NCBI RefSeq assembly: GCF_035989285.1 | Contig: NZ_CP108513.1 | Span: 3,162,001 to 3,226,000, forward strand | Length of the DNA: 64,000 nt | Origin: Streptomyces sp. NBC_01235 | Lineage (GTDB): Bacteria; Actinomycetota; Actinomycetes; Streptomycetales; Streptomycetaceae | Direction: 5' to 3' | In this document: positions 54,593 through 63,272 of the stretch, one piece after another | Position numbering within the stretch: the first letter of the stretch is position 1 | Layout of the letters: every line of letters begins with the position of its first letter | Notes under the pieces: model-generated | Databases searched by the model: none | The model's input: only the letters and a program-made list of their open reading frames with translations | What the model was told of the DNA's origin: nothing | Translations under genes and position numbers: made by a program

Positions 54593-55306
54593 ATGACGAA
54601 GATCGAACCGATCGGAGCGGTGCGCGAGCGTGTCCTGGGAACCCTGCGACAGGAGATCATCGCGGGTCGGCTCCGTCCCGGCGACCGGCTCGTCGAGCGT
54701 GAGCTGGCCGACCGGTTCGGCGTCTCCAGGGTTCCGGTCCGGGAGGCCATCCGGGCACTGGTCGCCGAGGGCTTCGTCCTGTTCGAGACCCCGCGCCGTA
54801 CCGTCGTACGCCGACTGAGCCCCACGGACGTGAAGGAACTCTTCGAGCTGCGCGAGGCGTTGGAGGTGTACGCGGCCGGACTGGCCGCAGCCCGCGCGAC
54901 CCCGGAGGACCTCGCGGAACTGCGCGAACTGCTGGCCAGCGCGGCAAGCGCCACCGACGCCGGGGACGCCGAGGCGATCACCGACATCAACACCCGCTTC
55001 CACGACCGCCTCCTCGCCATGGCCGGAAACACCCTGCTGATCTCCGTCATGGAACCGGTCGGCGGCCGCCTGCAATGGCTCACCCGACGCAACGAGGAAT
55101 GGCCCCAACTCCTCACCGAACACCAGGAGCTCTACGACGCCATCGCCTCCGGCGACCCCGAACGCGCCCGCGCCCACGCCCTGAACCACGTGCAGGCCAA
55201 CTACCGCTCCACGGTGCGGCACCTCTTCGAGTCCCCGTCCGAAGCCACACCCGCCCAGCCGTCCGCACAACCGTCCTCGCAGCCCTCCGCACAACCGTCC
55301 GCCTAA
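54593..55306 (+). CDS. GntR family regulator, FadR/FCD subfamily
   Basis: 237 aa. Winged HTH about 8-75 (GRLRPGDRLVERELADRFGV, SRVPVREAIRALVAEGFV). The all-helical FCD domain about 85-215 has metal-site residues in DINTRFHDRLLAMAGN and TEHQELYDAI. The last 20 residues are a Gln/Pro/Ser repeat (QPSAQPSSQPSAQPSA) from 12-bp DNA repeats. It is divergent from the permease operon with a perfect palindrome between them and is most likely its ligand-controlled repressor. Confidence 0.93.
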   Translation: MTKIEPIGAVRERVLGTLRQEIIAGRLRPGDRLVERELADRFGVSRVPVREAIRALVAEGFVLFETPRRTVVRRLSPTDVKELFELREALEVYAAGLAAARATPEDLAELRELLASAASATDAGDAEAITDINTRFHDRLLAMAGNTLLISVMEPVGGRLQWLTRRNEEWPQLLTEHQELYDAIASGDPERARAHALNHVQANYRSTVRHLFESPSEATPAQPSAQPSSQPSAQPSA

Positions 55307-55370
55307 ACTCGGCCGACCCTTCGGACAGGCGTCCGACAGGGGACTCGTAGCAACGGACGGAGAGAACGAA

Positions 55371-56828
55371 ATGGTCAGCAGACGTGGGCTGTTGAGCGGG
55401 GCCGCACTCGTGGGGGCGGGCGCGATGACCGGCGTGATCGGCGGGGCCGGCAGCGCCGCCGCCGACGCACCACTGGACACCCCCTTCACACCGGTCGGCG
55501 CACCGCACCTCGCCGAGGCCGAGCGCATGGTCCAGTACCAACGACTCCTTGCGGCCGGCCACCTGCCCACCGGCCTCTACGGACACTGGCCGCTGGACGG
55601 CTCCGGCACCGACCGCTCCGGCCGCGACCACCCCGTCACCCTCGGCACGGGCGCGAGCTGGACAACCCTGCGGGCAGGCGGCGAACTGACCCTGGACGAG
55701 GCATACGCCGCCGCCGCCTCCGTACTCGACACCACGGCCGCGTTCACCGTCTCCGCCTGGGTACGGCTCGCGGACGACGCCGTCCTGACGAAGATGTACA
55801 CGGCGGTCAGCCAGGACGGCACCGGTTGCAGCCGCTTCCTGCTCCAGTACGACGACGCGGCCGGCGCCTGGGCGTTCAAGGTGCGCGCCGAGGACCAGAG
55901 CGTCAAGATCTCCGCCCTCGGCACCACCGCCCCCGCGCTCGGCAAGTGGACCCACCTGACCGGAGTGTGGGACGGCTCCCGCGTCCACCTGTATGTGAAC
56001 GGCGTCCTGGAAGGCACCGCCGACGCCACCCTGTCCTGGGCGGCGCCCCAGGGCTTCAACATAGGCCGGGCCCGCTGGAACGGCGCCTACGTCAACCAGT
56101 TCAAGGGCGCGATCGACGACGTCCGCGCCTACGGCCGCGCCCTCGGCGCCGACGAGGTCTCCCTGATCAGCGGCCGCACAGCCCGCCTCAACAACGTCTA
56201 CCTGATCGGCTCCCCGTCGAGCCTCACCTGGGGCACACCCGACGACCTGTCGAGCTGGATCGCACTGGCCCGCTGCTCCTCCTTCATCACGCGTGTGCTG
56301 AACCACACCTACGGATGGGCCACCGACGCCTACTTCACCCAGTACTTCCAGGACCGCATCCCCGAGGCCGCCGACTACCGCCAGGCCTTCGCGGGCGGCA
56401 CCGCCGGCCCCCGCTTCCAGCAGATCCGCAAGGTCGCCGACCTCCGGCCCGGCGACCTCGTCGCCGTGGACTACAGCGGTCAGGTCGACGACAACACCGG
56501 CCACATCGTCATGGTCCGCGAGGTCAAGGGCGTCTTCAGCGGGGTCGCGGACTTCACGGGCGAGACCCAGTACGCCGTCGAAGTGGTCGACTGCACGGCC
56601 GAACCGCACGGCGTCTACGCGCTGACGAACTACCCCAAGTACCCCGACACCCGCATGGTCAGCCTCGTCAAGGAAGAACAGTTCCAGGGCGTCGGCATCG
56701 GCCACATGATGTTCTACGCCTCCAACGCCACCGGGGAGTTCTCCCGGTACCGATGGAGCGTCAACACCGCACGGGACAGCGCCCACGCCGTCTCGTCACG
56801 GCCGGTCGCCGCGGCCCGCATCGTCTGA
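55371..56828 (+). CDS. Secreted LamG-like protein with C-terminal NlpC/P60-like domain
   Basis: 485 aa. A Tat-type signal peptide (SRRGLLSGAALVGAGAMTG). A LamG/concanavalin-like domain at about 70-260 (LYGHWPLDGSG, FTVSAWVRLADDAVL, KWTHLTGVWDGSRVHLYVNG, IDDVRAYGRALGADEV). The C-terminal part (about 290-450) has CSSFITRVLNHTYGW and later LRPGDLVAVDYSG and NTGHIVMVREV. The Cys and His are placed as in papain-like NlpC/P60 or CHAP amidases. It probably binds a glycan and may cleave a cell-wall peptide; the enzymatic part is inference. GGAGAG lies upstream of the ATG. Confidence 0.8.
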   Translation: MVSRRGLLSGAALVGAGAMTGVIGGAGSAAADAPLDTPFTPVGAPHLAEAERMVQYQRLLAAGHLPTGLYGHWPLDGSGTDRSGRDHPVTLGTGASWTTLRAGGELTLDEAYAAAASVLDTTAAFTVSAWVRLADDAVLTKMYTAVSQDGTGCSRFLLQYDDAAGAWAFKVRAEDQSVKISALGTTAPALGKWTHLTGVWDGSRVHLYVNGVLEGTADATLSWAAPQGFNIGRARWNGAYVNQFKGAIDDVRAYGRALGADEVSLISGRTARLNNVYLIGSPSSLTWGTPDDLSSWIALARCSSFITRVLNHTYGWATDAYFTQYFQDRIPEAADYRQAFAGGTAGPRFQQIRKVADLRPGDLVAVDYSGQVDDNTGHIVMVREVKGVFSGVADFTGETQYAVEVVDCTAEPHGVYALTNYPKYPDTRMVSLVKEEQFQGVGIGHMMFYASNATGEFSRYRWSVNTARDSAHAVSSRPVAAARIV

Positions 56829-56839
56829 CCGGACCGGCG

Positions 56840-57796
56840 TCAGCGCCGGGCGTACCCGTCGGTGGCCGCGACCAGCGCCTCCGTCACGCCCGGCGCCCCC
56901 GCGTCGTGCCCGGCCTCGTCCACGACCACCAACTCCGAGCCCGGCCAGGCTTGATGGAGCCGCCAGACGGTGCCGAGGAGGTTGCCGAAGTCGAGGCTGC
57001 CCTGCACGAGGGTGCCGGGGACGCCCTCGAGGAGATGGGCGTCGCGCAGCACGGCACCCTCCCCGTCCAGGAAATGCCCGTTGCCCCAGTAGTGGGTGAC
57101 GGTGCGGGCGAAGCCCATCCGGAACACCGGGTCCTCGAACCGCTCGACGGACCGCGGCGGCGCCGGAATCGTCGCCGTCTCCCAGTCGGTCCACGCCCGC
57201 GCCGCCCGATCCCGCACCCCCGGATCGGGCGATTCGAGCAGCCTGTTGTACGCGGCCGCCAGGTTGCCGTCCCGTGCCGCGCCCTCCGGCAGCCCCGCCC
57301 GGAACCGCTCGAACGCCTCCGGAAACACCTTCCCCAACCCTCTGGTCAACAGCTCCACCTCGGCATCGGACCCGGTCGCGACGCCCGTCAGCACCAGCTC
57401 ACTCACCACTCCGGGATGCGTCTGCGCGTACCGCAGTCCCAGCACCGACCCCCACGACACACCCCACACCAGCCACCGTCCGATCCCCAACCGCCGCCGC
57501 AGCGACTCCAGATCGCCCAGCAGACGCGCGGTCGTGTTGACGCTCATGTCGGTGCCGTACGCACTCGCGTGCGGGGTGGACCGCCCACACCCGCGCTGGT
57601 CGAGCAGCACGATCCGGTACACGGCCGGGTCGAAGAGCCGCCGGAAGTACGAGGTACTCCCGGAGCCGGGCCCGCCGTGCAACACCAGCGCGGGCTTGCC
57701 CCGCGGGTTCCCACAGGTCTCCCAGTACACGCGGTTGCCGTCCCCGACGTCGAGCATGCCGTGGTCGTACGGTTCGATCTCCGGATACAGGCTCAT
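56840..57796 (-). CDS. pip: Prolyl aminopeptidase
   Basis: 318 aa, alpha/beta hydrolase of peptidase family S33. HGGPGSGSTSYFRRLFDP forms the oxyanion region, LLDQRGCGRSTPHAS is diagnostic of the family, and the nucleophile elbow is GVSWGSVLGLRYAQ (usually GGSWGS). The Asp and His are in QGSLDFGN and DEAGHDAGA. It releases N-terminal proline from peptides. It converges on the LamG gene with 11 bp between stops. Short GGTGGGC repeats (57841-57900) lie upstream of its start. Confidence 0.93.
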   Translation of the reverse strand: MSLYPEIEPYDHGMLDVGDGNRVYWETCGNPRGKPALVLHGGPGSGSTSYFRRLFDPAVYRIVLLDQRGCGRSTPHASAYGTDMSVNTTARLLGDLESLRRRLGIGRWLVWGVSWGSVLGLRYAQTHPGVVSELVLTGVATGSDAEVELLTRGLGKVFPEAFERFRAGLPEGAARDGNLAAAYNRLLESPDPGVRDRAARAWTDWETATIPAPPRSVERFEDPVFRMGFARTVTHYWGNGHFLDGEGAVLRDAHLLEGVPGTLVQGSLDFGNLLGTVWRLHQAWPGSELVVVDEAGHDAGAPGVTEALVAATDGYARR

Positions 57797-57902
57797 CGGG
57801 GCACCGTACGATCCCGCACGGCCGACGTCGCCTCGATTTCGGCGGTGGGCGGTGGGCGGTGGGCGGTGCGGTGGCGGTGGGCGCTGGTGGCGGCGGCGGC
57901 GC

Positions 57903-58658
57903 CTACGGCATCCCCTTCGGCCCCGCCATCCCCGCAGCCCCCGCAGCCCCCGCAGCCGTGCGCAGTACATCGCGCAGCATCTCAGGGGTGAGCCGGCCGG
58001 TGAAGGTGTTGCGCTGGCTGACGTGGAAGCAGCCGAAGACGTCAAGGCCGTGGCCTTCGTCCGGACCGGCGAGCGGCACCCGGGTCCCGTGCGCGAAGGC
58101 GGGCCGCGGCCGGGGCACGGTCCAGCCCGCCTCCGCGAACGCGGGCAGCGCGGCCTGCCAGCCGAACGCGCCGAGCACGACGACCGCGCGCAGCGTCGGC
58201 CGCAGCAGCCGCAGCTCCTGCACCAGCCAGGGCCGGCAGGTGTCCCGCTCCCCCGGGGTGGGCTTGTTGGCGGGCGGCGCGCAGCGCACGGGCGAGGTGA
58301 CGCGCACGCCGTACAGCTCCAGCCCGTCGTCGGCGGATACCGAGGTGGGCTGCGAGGCGAGCCCCACGTCGTACAGGGCCTGGTACAGCACGTCCCCGGA
58401 ACGGTCGCCGGTGAACATACGGCCCGTACGGTTCCCGCCGTGCGCGGCCGGGGCGAGCCCGACGATCAGCAGCCGGGCGTCGGGCGGCCCGAACCCGGGC
58501 ACGGGCCGCCCCCAGTACGTCCAGTCGGCGAAGGCAGCCCGCTTGGTACGGGCCACCTCCTCGCGCCACTCCACCAACCGAGGACACGCCCTGCACCCCG
58601 CGACCCGCCGGTCGAGCTCGGCGAGAGCGGGGCCGCAGGGGGCTTCGGGGGCGGCCAT
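57903..58658 (-). CDS. Uracil-DNA glycosylase, family 5 (UdgB)
   Basis: 251 aa. Removes uracil, hypoxanthine and related bases from DNA. Iron-sulfur cysteines are in AGCRACPRL near the N-terminus and in [18 protein letters not shown]. Active-site motif 1 is [22 protein letters not shown], where family 5 uses Ala instead of a catalytic Asp/Asn; motif 2 is [14 protein letters not shown]. The C-terminus is an Ala/Gly repeat. A G-rich tract lies just upstream on the coding strand. Confidence 0.93.
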   Translation of the reverse strand: MAAPEAPCGPALAELDRRVAGCRACPRLVEWREEVARTKRAAFADWTYWGRPVPGFGPPDARLLIVGLAPAAHGGNRTGRMFTGDRSGDVLYQALYDVGLASQPTSVSADDGLELYGVRVTSPVRCAPPANKPTPGERDTCRPWLVQELRLLRPTLRAVVVLGAFGWQAALPAFAEAGWTVPRPRPAFAHGTRVPLAGPDEGHGLDVFGCFHVSQRNTFTGRLTPEMLRDVLRTAAGAAGAAGMAGPKGMP

Positions 58659-58704
58659 GTCTCCAGCGTATGACCGCGCCGGATGGACGGACCCCAGGGG
58701 AGGG

Positions 58705-58749
58705 CCCCTACCCCCCTCCCCCTCCCCCTCCCCCCTCCCGCCCCTCCCC
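58705..58749. repeat. C/G-tract with quadruplex potential between methyltransferase and UdgB genes
   Basis: The plus strand has at least eight runs of four to six C separated by single T or TA; the minus (coding) strand of the flanking genes therefore has G runs able to form a G-quadruplex. It lies between the methyltransferase stop (58753) and the UdgB start (58658). Confidence 0.75.
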
Positions 58750-58752
58750 GCC

Positions 58753-59448
58753 TTATCCCTCCACCGGTACCGCCCGCACCCAGATGCCGTCCTCCGTCAG
58801 ATACCGGTCCACCCTGAGGCCCGCTTCCGCCAGTGCCTGCTCGAACTGGTCCTTGGTCAGTGGGCGGGTCCGGAAGGTCTGTGTCCACACCGCGTCCAGG
58901 AACTCGTACTCCGCGTGCACGGGGTGGACGCCGTCCTCCATGGGCCCGGCCGACGCGATCCGTACGGTGAAGCCGCTCGGGTCGACGCGTTCTCGTGGCA
59001 GGTTGGAGTGGTAGTCCTCTCCTTCCCGTTGGATCAGCAGGCACCCGCCGTTCGTGATGTGCCGTGCGCAGGCGCGCAGCATCCTTCGCCGTATCTCGAC
59101 GTCTCCGTTGTGCACGAGGAACGACGCGAGCACGACCGCGTCGAACGTCTCGCCCAGGTCGAGGTCCTCGATCGGGCTGCATATCGTGCGCGCTCCGCGG
59201 ACGCGCTCCAGCATTTCGGCGGACTCGTCCACTGCCGTGACCGTTAACCCCCGTTCCAGCAGGGCGTGGGTGATTCGCCCGACGCCGCTGCCCAGTTCCA
59301 GGATGTGCGCGCCTGCGGGCACCGCCGCGGAGATGACGTCCGGCTCGTTCCCCACCGGGAGGCGCGAGTAGAACTCGACCGCGCAGCCGTCGGGGGTGAT
59401 CGCACCGGGACCCGTTCCCTCGTATCCCTCTCTCATTTCTCGTCGCAT
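58753..59448 (-). CDS. Class I SAM-dependent methyltransferase
   Basis: 231 aa. Motif [21 protein letters not shown], then [16 protein letters not shown] (acidic residue for the ribose), [20 protein letters not shown] and [18 protein letters not shown]. The C-terminal block [27 protein letters not shown] is shared with small-molecule methyltransferases. ATG 59448 or 59436 could be the start. It is upstream of udgB on the same strand; no pathway context. Confidence 0.85.
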   Translation of the reverse strand: MRREMREGYEGTGPGAITPDGCAVEFYSRLPVGNEPDVISAAVPAGAHILELGSGVGRITHALLERGLTVTAVDESAEMLERVRGARTICSPIEDLDLGETFDAVVLASFLVHNGDVEIRRRMLRACARHITNGGCLLIQREGEDYHSNLPRERVDPSGFTVRIASAGPMEDGVHPVHAEYEFLDAVWTQTFRTRPLTKDQFEQALAEAGLRVDRYLTEDGIWVRAVPVEG

Positions 59449-59583
59449 GCCCGTCCAACGGGCAGCGGGCGTCCGGCCGTTCCCCATCTCGGCCGGTTCA
59501 CTCGTTCGAGGGACGGCCCTTCCGTTCGAGCCGCCCAAGGAGGTTTGTGGTCCGGCCGCATACAGGCCCCCCGCGGGCACCGG

Positions 59584-60507
59584 CTACAAGGCGAACCAGC
59601 CGTGCCCGACGTACCAGTGTCCGCCCTGCCTCAGGTGGTCCAGGACGGTCCGTTCCAGGACGGTGCGGCGGGGCAGCCTGTCCAGCGGAATGTCGGTGGT
59701 GCCGAAGACGAAGCGGACGGGTTCGGTGTCCTCGGGTTCCGCCGGCAGGTGGCTGAGGTGGAACCGCTCCTGGAAGCGGACGATGTTGGAGTCCCCGGGC
59801 AGATAGCGCTTGATCTGCGGGTCCAGCAGCCACGAGCCGCAGGTGGCCACCGTGTAGGACTCCTCGGGGTAGTGGCGGGCGAAGAACTCCCGTGCCAGTG
59901 CGAGGGATCGGTCGACGGCCTCCGGCGTCAGCGGTCCCATGAAGTCGGGCACGTGCACGCCCAGCCCGGGGTCGCCGGGACCGAGGGGCAGTCCCGCCGC
60001 CTCGATCGAGTCGCTCGTCCACCGGCCGATGCGGTCCCGCTGGAACTGCAGTCGCCCCAGCTGGTACAGCTCGCCGTGGAAGTGCAGTGTCAGCCAGCGC
60101 GGGCTCAGCAGCCCGCCCGTGCCGTGCCAACGCCGGTGCCAGGCGACACCCCTGCCGACGTCGGCGAGGGTGTGCCGGGTGACCTCTTCGGGGATGCCCC
60201 GTTCACGGTGGTGGGCGCGCAGGTACGGCAACGCGGCGACGAACACGTACAGGGGGAAAAAGCTCGCGAACGCTCCCGACGCGCCGGGGGGAACCGGTAC
60301 GTCGATCCCTCTGCGGATCCCGCCCATGTCCTGGACCAGGTCCGCCACCGCTTCCTCCAGGAATCGCAGCGCCTGCGCGTCGCCGGACACCCGCGGGGTC
60401 AGCCGCACGGCCTCGTCGATGTCCTGGTGCGGTACCGCGAGGTCGAGGAGCGCCTCGGCCAGCTCGTCGGTGTTCGGCAGCACGGAAAGCGAACCCTTCT
60501 TCGACAT
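59584..60507 (-). CDS. GNAT-like acyltransferase domain protein (DUF5596 type)
   Basis: 307 aa. An N-terminal helical part is followed by the C-terminal region with LTLHFHGELYQLGRLQFQRDRI, VHVPDFMGPLTPEAVDRSLA, ATCGSWLLDPQIKRYLPGDSNIVRFQERF. I recognise these blocks from Streptomyces proteins annotated as acyltransferase-domain proteins with a GNAT-like fold. The substrate is unknown. It is divergent from the small DUF6343 gene. Confidence 0.72.
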   Translation of the reverse strand: MSKKGSLSVLPNTDELAEALLDLAVPHQDIDEAVRLTPRVSGDAQALRFLEEAVADLVQDMGGIRRGIDVPVPPGASGAFASFFPLYVFVAALPYLRAHHRERGIPEEVTRHTLADVGRGVAWHRRWHGTGGLLSPRWLTLHFHGELYQLGRLQFQRDRIGRWTSDSIEAAGLPLGPGDPGLGVHVPDFMGPLTPEAVDRSLALAREFFARHYPEESYTVATCGSWLLDPQIKRYLPGDSNIVRFQERFHLSHLPAEPEDTEPVRFVFGTTDIPLDRLPRRTVLERTVLDHLRQGGHWYVGHGWFAL

Positions 60508-60560
60508 CGGGTCTCCTCTGGAGAACGTGCGGACCGAAGAGTACGTTGCAAGGAGGAGCG

Positions 60561-60836
60561 GTGATCGGAATGCGTACGGGCAGTGAGCCGACGACGGCGC
60601 GCAGTGCGCTGAGGATGCGTCTGTGGCTGGCCCTGTGGGGGCTGGCCTGGACGGTCTTCGGGACGGCCGCGTTCACCCTCGCGGGGCGACCGGGGTGGGC
60701 GGCGGCGTGCGGGGTGCTGTGGCTGGTGGTCACCGTCGATCTGGCGATGATCGTGAGGCACATCCGGCAGGGCCCCCATTATCAGCCGGGCCGTGACATC
60801 CCGCCGTACCGGCCGCCCGAGCATCGTCACCCCTGA
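60561..60836 (+). CDS. DUF6343 family small membrane protein
   Basis: 91 aa with two membrane helices (about 22-42 and 46-66) between RTGSEPTTARSALRMRLWLA and IRQGPHYQPGRDIPPYRPPE, the family hallmark. GTG 60561 has AAGGAGGA upstream. Function unknown. It converges on a TPR gene across tandem hairpin repeats. Confidence 0.85.
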   Translation: MIGMRTGSEPTTARSALRMRLWLALWGLAWTVFGTAAFTLAGRPGWAAACGVLWLVVTVDLAMIVRHIRQGPHYQPGRDIPPYRPPEHRHP

Positions 60837-60887
60837 CGGGCCCCGTCACCCCTGCCGGCCACCGTCACCCCTGGCGGGCCCCGTCAC
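60831..60887. repeat. 19-bp tandem repeat with palindromic core, three copies
   Basis: Copies start at 60831, 60850 and 60869 (first CCCCTGACGGGCCCCGTCA). Copy one holds TGACGGG-C-CCCGTCA, so the array can form serial hairpins. It overlaps the DUF6343 stop and lies before the converging TPR stop, probably acting as a bidirectional terminator. Confidence 0.8.
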
Positions 60888-60903
60888 CCCGTCGGGGTCG
60901 TCC

Positions 60904-61284
60904 TCAGGTCTCGAAGCGTGCGGCCTTCAGGTACTGCGGGTTCGGGTCCAGTGCCGCGGCCAGCCGGAAGTGGCGCTTGGCCTGGTCGCCGCGGCCCTGC
61001 CGCTCGTAGGTACGGGCGAGCGCGAAGTGCGCGAACGCGTTGTCCGGCTCCCGCTCCAGGACGACGGTGAACTCCAGCTCGGCAGGCCGTAGTTGCGCGG
61101 CGGCGAAGAAGGCACGCGCGCGCAGCAGCCGGGCGGCGGTGTTCTCGGGATGCGCGGCGATGACTCGGTCGAGCAGCTTCACCGCGCCCCGCGGGTCCCG
61201 TGCGGCGAGCAGTTGCTCTGCGGCACGGAAGTCGATGACGTGCGTCTCCGGAGTACGTCCGGTCGAACCTGCGGTATCGGGCAC
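60904..61284 (-). CDS. Tetratricopeptide repeat protein
   Basis: 126 aa. Three TPR-like helix pairs: AAEQLLAARDPRGAVKLLDR, NTAARLLRARAFFAAAQLRP and NAFAHFALARTYERQGRGDQ. GTG 61284 has AAGGA 8 nt upstream. It follows coaE by 50 bp on the same strand, and this arrangement is part of the conserved rpsA-coaE-TPR neighbourhood in Streptomyces as I remember it. It likely serves as a small scaffold; the partner is unknown. Confidence 0.88.
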   Translation of the reverse strand: MPDTAGSTGRTPETHVIDFRAAEQLLAARDPRGAVKLLDRVIAAHPENTAARLLRARAFFAAAQLRPAELEFTVVLEREPDNAFAHFALARTYERQGRGDQAKRHFRLAAALDPNPQYLKAARFET

Positions 61285-61334
61285 GGAAAAATCCTTCCCT
61301 TGCTCGGAGGGTTCAACGCGCGGAGTCCGGGCCG

Positions 61335-61955
61335 CTATTCCGGGGCGGTCTCGCGCGGTGCGTGCGCTCTGCGCGCGAGGTCGGCCCACACGTCCTGTAC
61401 GCGCCGGCGCAGCTCCGCCAGCGGTACGTCGTTGTCGATCACGATGTCCGCGATCTCCCGGCGCTTCTCGCGGGTCGCCTGGGCGGCCATCCGCGCGCGT
61501 GCGTCCTCCTCGGTCATGCCGCGCAGTCGGACGAGCCGGTCGAGCTGGGTGTCGGGGGCGGCGTCGACGACGACCACGACGTCGTACAGGGGGGCGAGGC
61601 TGTTCTCGGTGAGGAGGGGGACGTCGTGGACGACGACGGCGTCCTTGGGGGCGGTCGCCTCCAGTTCGCGGGAGCGGGTGCCGACGAGGGGGTGCACGAT
61701 CGAGTTGAGGAGCGCCAGTTTCTCGGGGTCGGCGAAGACGATCGAGCCCAGTCGTGGGCGGTCGAGGCTGCCGTCCGGGGCGAGCACGTCCTCGCCGAAG
61801 GCGTCGACGATCGCGGCGAGACCCGGAGTTCCGGGGGCGACGACTTCGCGTGCGATGCGGTCCGCGTCGATGAGTACGGCTCCGCACTCGACGAGCAGCC
61901 GCGACACCTCGCTCTTGCCGGCGCCGATCCCGCCGGTCAGGCCCACCTTCAGCAT
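61335..61955 (-). CDS. coaE: Dephospho-CoA kinase
   Basis: 206 aa. The last step of CoA synthesis, phosphorylating the 3'-OH of dephospho-CoA. P-loop [18 protein letters not shown] (about 4-21), [10 protein letters not shown] as the substrate region, [11 protein letters not shown] and [16 protein letters not shown] as the lid. The length matches the single-domain enzyme; the mycobacterial C-terminal extension is absent. Confidence 0.97.
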   Translation of the reverse strand: MLKVGLTGGIGAGKSEVSRLLVECGAVLIDADRIAREVVAPGTPGLAAIVDAFGEDVLAPDGSLDRPRLGSIVFADPEKLALLNSIVHPLVGTRSRELEATAPKDAVVVHDVPLLTENSLAPLYDVVVVVDAAPDTQLDRLVRLRGMTEEDARARMAAQATREKRREIADIVIDNDVPLAELRRRVQDVWADLARRAHAPRETAPE

Positions 61956-62025
61956 GAGCGGAAGCTTAGGGCCTGTCGGTGACAGTGCACCCGGCAGGCC
62001 CCTGTGAGCTGCTTCTTCGGGGTGT

Positions 62026-62964
62026 TCAGCCTTCGCCTTCCCGCTCCGCGAGGAATCGCTCGAACTCCTGGCCGATCTCGTCGGCCGACGGGATGTCGAC
62101 GGGTTCGGCGAGCATGTTGCCGCGGGTCTCGGCGCCGGCGGCGGCGTCGTACTGGTGTTCCAGGCCCTGGACGAGGGAGGTGAGCTCCTCGTCGCCTTCC
62201 TGGATCTGGCGCTCGATCTCGGTCTGCGTACGGTGTGCGTCCGTGCGCAGGGCGTGGGCGATGCCCGGCAGGACCAGGCCGGTCGCCGCCGTGATCGCCT
62301 CCAGGACGGTCAGGGCCGCGTCCGGGTACGTCGAGCGGGCGATGTAGTGCGGGACGTGCGCGGCGACGCCCAGGATGTCGTGGCCGGCCTCCATGAGGCG
62401 GTACTCGACGAGCGCCTCGGCGCTGCCGGGGACCTGCGCCTCGTCGAACGGGCTGCGGTGGCCCGGCATGAGGTCGGTGCGGTTGCCGTGCGGGGTGAGG
62501 CCCACGGGGCGCGTGTGCGGGACGCCCATGGGAATGCCGTGGAAGTTCACGGACAGGCGGACGCCGAGCCGTTCCACGATCTGCTTGACGGCGACGGCGA
62601 AGCGTTCCCACTCCACGTCCGGCTCTGGGCCGGACAGGAGCAGGAAGGGCGCTCCGGTGGTGTCCTGCACGAGTCGCACCTCGATGGCCGGCTCCTCGTA
62701 CTCGGTCCACCGGTCGCGCTTGAAGGTCAGCAGCGGGCGGCGGGCGCGGTAGTCCACGAGCCGGTCGTGGTCGAAGCGGGCGACGAGTTGGTGGGGCAGC
62801 GAGTCGAGGAGCCGGTCGACGATCTGGTCGCCGGTCTCGCCCGCGTCGATGTATCCGTCGAAGTGGTAGAGCATGACAAGACCGGCCGACTCCTGTGCCA
62901 GCGCCATGTCGACGACTGCCAGGCCCTTCGGCTCCCATGCGTACAAACCCTGCGGATCAAGCAC
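62026..62964 (-). CDS. PAC2 family protein
   Basis: 312 aa. [38 protein letters not shown] and [20 protein letters not shown] are the conserved blocks of the PAC2 family, related to proteasome assembly chaperone 2. In actinobacteria such proteins are often linked to the Pup-proteasome setting, without a proven role. GTG 62964 is the likely start with AGGAGG upstream. It lies between rpsA and coaE on the same strand. Confidence 0.92.
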   Translation of the reverse strand: MLDPQGLYAWEPKGLAVVDMALAQESAGLVMLYHFDGYIDAGETGDQIVDRLLDSLPHQLVARFDHDRLVDYRARRPLLTFKRDRWTEYEEPAIEVRLVQDTTGAPFLLLSGPEPDVEWERFAVAVKQIVERLGVRLSVNFHGIPMGVPHTRPVGLTPHGNRTDLMPGHRSPFDEAQVPGSAEALVEYRLMEAGHDILGVAAHVPHYIARSTYPDAALTVLEAITAATGLVLPGIAHALRTDAHRTQTEIERQIQEGDEELTSLVQGLEHQYDAAAGAETRGNMLAEPVDIPSADEIGQEFERFLAEREGEG

Positions 62965-63211
62965 TTGGACCGCTCCTCCTCGTGTTCGTACTGCACAACG
63001 CCCCTGCGGGCGTGGGCATTCCCGCCCGCGGCTCTTGATCACGTGACTCTTACGGGCTTCTCACGACGGCCCGGTTCGGGCCGGCTTGCTCAGAAACGGC
63101 GAGGGCAACTCCTTCAAGGGGCGCGGGGCAGCGTCGATATGCTGCCCGCCTGTGGGCGCGACCCACCCCCCACCGGCCCGCACTCGGACGACAAGCCGCT
63201 CCCCGGGCAGC

Positions 63212-63249
63212 ACTGAGGGCCCGCACCTCAAAAGGTGCGGGCCCTCAGT
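63212..63249 (-). terminator. rpsA terminator
   Basis: A perfect 17-bp stem (63212-63228 and 63233-63249, core GAGGGCCCGCACCT) with a 4-nt loop, 23 bp beyond the rpsA stop. The rest of the gap 62965-63272 shows no gene. Confidence 0.92.
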
Positions 63250-63272
63250 CAGGAGCTACTGCTCAGCGGGCG

